This document shows positions 61,720 through 64,000 of a stretch of DNA of 64,000 nucleotides, one piece after another. The stretch lies in NCBI RefSeq assembly GCF_040954645.1, contig NC_092803.1, forward strand, positions 69,175,427 through 69,239,426. The letters are read 5' to 3'. Below the pieces are notes generated by a model. It saw only the letters and a program-made list of their open reading frames with translations. It was not told where the DNA came from and made no database searches. Within the stretch, counting starts at the first letter, position 1. The number at the start of each line of letters is the position of its first letter. Made by a program: the position numbers and the translations under genes. This DNA comes from Diabrotica undecimpunctata (Eukaryota > Arthropoda > Insecta > Coleoptera > Chrysomelidae).

Positions 61720-62291
61720 GACTTCGGCAAATATGCATATTGCATATTTTGCATATTGTGCATATTTTATGCAAATATTTCATATTTTGGCATATTTGTA
61801 TAAAAGTTTGCATAAAGTGCATAAAAGTTCAGATTTTTATACTGTATTTGAAAATTTTTAAACATAGCAATTTATTTCAATTCTTGTATAAAATTTTGTA
61901 GTCATTTTAATCAAGAAATGATTAAAGTACGTAATCTCTACAGGTACAAAACATTTACAATTTCAAAGAAGATCAATTTAAGTAGCCCTCAACATTCTTA
62001 GAAAGTCTCGGTCACTGAGGCATTCAGTTATTGGATAATCGCTAAGGGTTCGCTCATTTGCATTTTATGATCTAATCCCCAAATCTATCTACAATTTATT
62101 GTATCTTAACAGCAGGTAAACGGCTAATAGTTTTGTTCCTAATTTAGGGATTTTCCAAAATCTCCCAGTTTATTGAATTAGGTACCTAAACATTTCTAAT
62201 TTAATGCTCAGATTTGTAAATCATTTTTGTTTTGATATTCAAAGCGTAAACACTCGTTGTGCGTAACAAAAAGGAAGATTGTGATTTTATA

Positions 62292-64000
62292 ATGCCTAAA
62301 ACAACCAGTGCTTCAACTTGGATTAAACCTTATAAAGAGCTGTCAATGGATATGGGAAAAATCTACTGTTCAGTCTGTGGCAAAATTGTAAGTATCTAAT
62401 ATTTTCTATTAAATATCTAATATTTCATACATACAGGGTGTTTCCAAATGACACTTACAACGTTTGACTGTAGATACTTCTCGAAAAATTGAACAAAACG
62501 ATATAGTTAATGAGGGGTCAAACTTATTTACTTTTCGAGATACAGGGTGTTAAAATTAAAAAAAATTAAATTCTTTTAGTTAATAACAACAATAACTTTA
62601 AAACCAATAAACGTATTTACTTGAAATTTAGTACTCGTAGGTTGTTTTTAAATGAAAAATAGCTTCCTTTAGTGAGAAAAAATTGTCCATGGTACAATAC
62701 AATGGTGTGTATTTAGAAAAATTTTTCACCTTTACTTTTTTTTATAAAGTCAGCTATTCTAAAACACAATTATTTTTATTGTAATTTGTAATTTGTATAA
62801 AAAAAAACTTTTGTTGAATTTTAAAATAAGTTATATGATGTACTAATGGTTAGTAACAAAAACTAATTTGTGGATTAATACTGCATTTAAAACACTTAGC
62901 GAGTGTTTTTTTTTCCAAACCAGTTATTTGATTAACCAAAAACACCTTGTATATTTTTATATTTTAAAGGTTAGGTTAAAATAAAGGTTTTTATTTTTAT
63001 TTATAGATAGCATGTGAGAAGAAATTTCAGATAGACCAACATGTGAGAACTGCTTCACACATTGCAAAAAAAGGAAAAATAGGAGGAAAACATCAAACTT
63101 CAATGGCTAAATGTTTCCAATCTACTTCAAAAAAATTAGATGAGCAAGAAACTTTTAATGAAGACTTGTGTCGCGCATTAGTGTCTGCAAACATACCGCT
63201 TTCAAAATTAGCAAATGTAAATTTTAGTTCGTTTTTAAAAAAATATTGCAAACTTAATGTTCCAAGTGATCGGTCTCTAAGAAGAAATAATGTGAACGGG
63301 CTATACTCGTCGGTGTTAATTAATATTAAGGAAGAAATTGCAGATAATTATTTTTACATATCTGTAGACGAAACCACTGATTCCTCAGAAAAGTATATTG
63401 CTCATTTATTGATTGGTGTTCTTAAAGAAGATACCTTACCAAAATCTCATCTTATTTCATGCCAGCAACTTGAGAAAACAAATGCTTTAACAATTTCGCG
63501 TTTTATACAAGAAACATTAGCAACTTTTTTTCTTCCGACAACTATTCCTTCTAATAAATTACTGCTTATTTTATCGGATGCTGCTCCTTATATGGTGAAA
63601 GCAGGACAAAATTTAAAAATATTTTTCCCAGATTTAATACATGTTACTTGTGTAGCACATGGATTAAACAGAGTTGCAGAGGAAATACGAAAAAAGTTTC
63701 CTCTTGTAAATACCATGATATCCAGTGTCAAAAAAGTATTTCTTAAATCTCCTATAAGAATTCAACTTTATAAAGAAATGCTACCTAACATTCCTCTTCC
63801 ACCACAACCTATTTTAACGCGATGGGGAACATGGTTAGAAGCAGCTAATTTTTATGCAGATCGTTTTGTTAAAATAAAGAACATAATTGATACGTTAACA
63901 GATGAAAGTTCCCAATCTCTTTTGGATTCTAAACAAACTTTTCAGAGTAACTTGCTTCAACAAGAACTTTCATTTATAAAATCAAATTTTAGTTTTGTTC
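62292..64000 (+). CDS. hAT-family transposase (CGGBP1-like), 3' end outside window
   Basis: Exons 62292-62387 and 63007-64000 (open to the end) join in frame over a 619-bp GT..AG intron. The N-terminus is a BED-like zinc finger split by the intron: YCSVCG and then QIDQHVRTASH (C-x2-C, H-x5-H). The body has FYISVDETTDSSEKYIAHLL with a catalytic-type Asp, LLILSDAAPYMVKAG with a second, CVAHGLNRVAEEI and RWGTWLEAANFYADRF, all hAT landmarks. The resemblance is to the CGG-repeat-binding/DUF659 branch. No stop or frameshift is visible in what is present, so the copy may be intact. Confidence 0.85.
62431..62952. mobile_element. MITE-like insertion inside the hAT intron
   Basis: ATACAGGGTGTTT at 62431 and its near inverse AAACACCTTGTAT at 62940-62952 bracket about 520 bp without a gene. 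A second ATACAGGGTGTT lies inside at about 62541. It makes up most of the 619-bp intron. Confidence 0.55.

Larger units (their letters stand above)
61717..64000 (+). mobile_element. hAT transposon, 5' part, inserted in the duplicated intron 1
   Basis: Homology between the two protease copies stops at about 61717. From there the sequence reads TAGACTTCGGCAAATATGCA followed by many GCATATT units, a terminal region unlike its surroundings, and then a hAT transposase gene. The 3' end lies outside the window. Confidence 0.65.

Overview
This window is eukaryotic nuclear DNA, almost certainly from an insect. It is AT-rich, has spliced genes with GT..AG introns and long (TA)n tracts, and is packed with insect transposable-element families. 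A beetle is a plausible host, but nothing here proves the order. There are no bacterial operons, rRNA genes or CRISPR arrays. The one recognisable host gene is a secreted trypsin-like serine protease. Its six exons spread over 17 kb (10767-27793) and join to an intact 258-residue reading frame with a complete catalytic triad. A diverged copy of its promoter and first exon lies at 61357-61719 and carries a premature stop.

Layout. 1-7200: a decayed LINE on the minus strand with a short RTE-type tail inserted, then broken piggyBac and Tc1 transposases and one copy of a fold-back element. 8551-10030: an inverted-repeat element with Penelope-like ends. 10503-27960: the protease gene. Its introns hold a tRNA-like inverted-repeat module, a DDE-transposase fragment, LINE tails, a Penelope-like GIY-YIG element with inverted terminal repeats, an endonuclease LINE flanked by a duplicated splice-acceptor region, and a 2.4-kb fold-back element. 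28100-33050: a decayed CR1-like LINE and a long-armed fold-back element carrying a gene fragment.

33242-44850: a minus-strand I-like LINE split by a 6.6-kb Ty3/Gypsy element (36475-43104, 404-bp LTRs, ATAT target duplication). The Gypsy element is itself split by a 215-bp RTE tail. The Gypsy element is the most unusual object here: its pol ends in a TARG1/OARD1-like macrodomain, interrupted by one stop codon, followed by a CCCH zinc finger.

45200-51250: a LINE tail, two decayed transposase-like genes, and a complete 2.5-kb DNA transposon with perfect 42-bp terminal repeats and an intact 563-residue transposase. 52160-60880: a pogo/Tigger-like element interrupted by a very young BEL/Pao derivative (1052-bp LTRs differing at three visible sites, AGATA target duplication). 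That derivative keeps only gag fused to a pre-integrase piece. Its leader contains an array of short hairpins with compensatory changes. 60940-64000: a piggyBac tail, the duplicated protease exon 1, and a hAT transposase gene that runs off the end of the window and has a MITE in its intron.

The genes do not form one pathway. The window is a protease locus enlarged by layered insertions, and the nesting order gives relative ages.
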